6,190 nucleotides of DNA from Brachybacterium sp. (GTDB taxonomy: Bacteria; Actinomycetota; Actinomycetes; Actinomycetales; Dermabacteraceae). The number at the start of each line of letters is the position of its first letter. Within the stretch, counting starts at the first letter, position 1. This document shows positions 5,637-6,190 of this stretch, piece after piece. Below the pieces are notes generated by a model that saw nothing but the letters and a program-made list of their open reading frames with translations, had not been told where the DNA came from and searched no databases. Position numbers and translations under genes: made by a program. Location of the stretch: assembly GCA_030451965.1 (NCBI GenBank), contig JAKDNE010000202.1:1-6190 (forward strand), in the 5' to 3' direction.

Positions 5637-6158
5637 ATGCAGATCCTCGTCCGACCGGGAGACCTCACACAGGAGGGCACCGACGCCCTCGTCAACGCCG
5701 CGAACTCCGGACTCCGGGGAGGCGGGGGCGTCGACGGGGCGATCCACCGCGCCGGTGGCCCCGACATCCTCGCCGCCTGTCGGGAGCTGCGCGAGACCAC
5801 GCTCCCGGACGGCCTGCCCGCCGGCCACGCGGTCGCCACGACCGCCGGGAGGCTGGCGGCCCGCTGGGTGATCCACACGGTCGGTCCCGTCCACTCCTCC
5901 CGCGAGGACCGCTCCGCGACCCTCGCCTCCTGCTATCGCGAGAGCCTGCGCGTCGCGGTGGAGATCGGCGCCCGCAGCCTCGCCTTCCCCACCATTTCCG
6001 CCGGGATCTACGGATGGCCGATGGACGATGCCGCCCGGATCGCCGTGCAGACCGTGCAGGAGACGGCCGACGAGGTCGCCGGAGAGATCGACACCGTCGT
6101 GTTCGTCCCCTTCGGCGACGAGGCCGAACAGGCGTTCCGCCGCTGGACCCAGGAATAG
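5637..6158 (+). CDS. Macro-domain ADP-ribose-binding hydrolase (E. coli YmdB-like)
   Basis: The 173-residue protein is a single macro domain of MacroD/YmdB type. Such proteins bind ADP-ribose and hydrolyse O-acetyl-ADP-ribose, a product of sirtuin deacetylases, and several also remove mono-ADP-ribose from acidic residues. Diagnostic segments are GDLT (8-11), VNAAN with N23 (19-23), the glycine run GGGGVDGAIH with D33 (28-37), GHAVAT (63-68), the VIHTVGP strand (78-84) and the diphosphate loop SAGIYGWP (121-128). N23 and D33 correspond to N25 and D35 of E. coli YmdB, so the active site looks intact. Length matches a stand-alone domain and there is no signal peptide, so it is cytoplasmic. No sirtuin or ADP-ribosyltransferase gene is visible nearby. 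The symbol is left blank because ymdB names an unrelated gene in Bacillus. Confidence 0.95.
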   Translation: MQILVRPGDLTQEGTDALVNAANSGLRGGGGVDGAIHRAGGPDILAACRELRETTLPDGLPAGHAVATTAGRLAARWVIHTVGPVHSSREDRSATLASCYRESLRVAVEIGARSLAFPTISAGIYGWPMDDAARIAVQTVQETADEVAGEIDTVVFVPFGDEAEQAFRRWTQE

Positions 6159-6165
6159 CCGCGCC

Positions 6166-6190
6166 GTGCGCACCGCGGGGCCGCACCCCG
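6166..6190 (+). terminator. Possible terminator hairpin, cut by the window end
   Basis: CGGGG (6176-6180) pairs with CCCCG (6186-6190) around a 5-base loop, and a GTGCGCAC palindrome (6166-6173) precedes it. It lies directly after the macro gene stop at 6158. The sequence ends at the last base of the stem, so whether it extends cannot be seen. Confidence 0.3.

Noticed and set aside
5532..6173. N-terminal extension of the aminotransferase frame on the minus strand
   Set aside because: It is the antisense of the macro gene. The family's usual length begins at the ATG at 5531, and motifs start soon after it.

Overview
This window is very GC-rich (about 70 % by eye) and its codons end almost always in G or C. 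The genes use Shine-Dalgarno sites, Rossmann, PLP and macro-domain enzymes of actinobacterial type, and Gly/Pro/Gln-rich proteins with one membrane anchor. This points to a high-GC actinobacterium. A Brachybacterium-like member of Micrococcales is my best guess, from protein style only and not from a search.

Layout, left to right. (1) Positions 2-604, plus strand: the 3' part of a membrane-anchored protein with an extracellular DUF4352-like domain; its start lies outside the window. A 16-bp tandem repeat covers its stop codon. (2) Positions 605-821: an intergenic region with a weak hairpin, a candidate sigma-A promoter and an imperfect inverted repeat over the promoter's -10 box. (3) Positions 822-3026, plus: a complete FadB/FadJ-type two-enzyme beta-oxidation protein, closed by a strong GC-rich hairpin. 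(4) Positions 3244-4197, plus: a complete second DUF4352-like protein, a paralog of the first, with its own promoter candidate and a PT(D/E)(D/E) repeat stalk. (5) Positions 4305-5531, minus: a class I/II PLP aminotransferase resembling mycobacterial DapC (Rv0858c), converging on gene 4 across a shared hairpin terminator. (6) Positions 5637-6158, plus: a macro-domain protein like E. coli YmdB, divergent from the aminotransferase across 105 bp.

The genes look mostly like independent transcription units: hairpins separate genes 3, 4 and 5, and genes 5 and 6 diverge. FadB would perform the hydratase and dehydrogenase steps of fatty-acid oxidation, but its usual thiolase partner is not in the window. 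The aminotransferase may serve lysine/diaminopimelate synthesis or general amino-acid metabolism. The macro protein probably removes acetyl or ADP-ribosyl groups from ADP-ribose adducts. The two surface proteins have no assignable function.

I see no mobile element, CRISPR array, tRNA or rRNA, and no convincing new multi-gene system. The points most worth a second look are the paralogous surface proteins flanking fadB, the unusual features of this FadB (GxGxxA motif, missing GxGFY, long linker), and the possible operator upstream of it.
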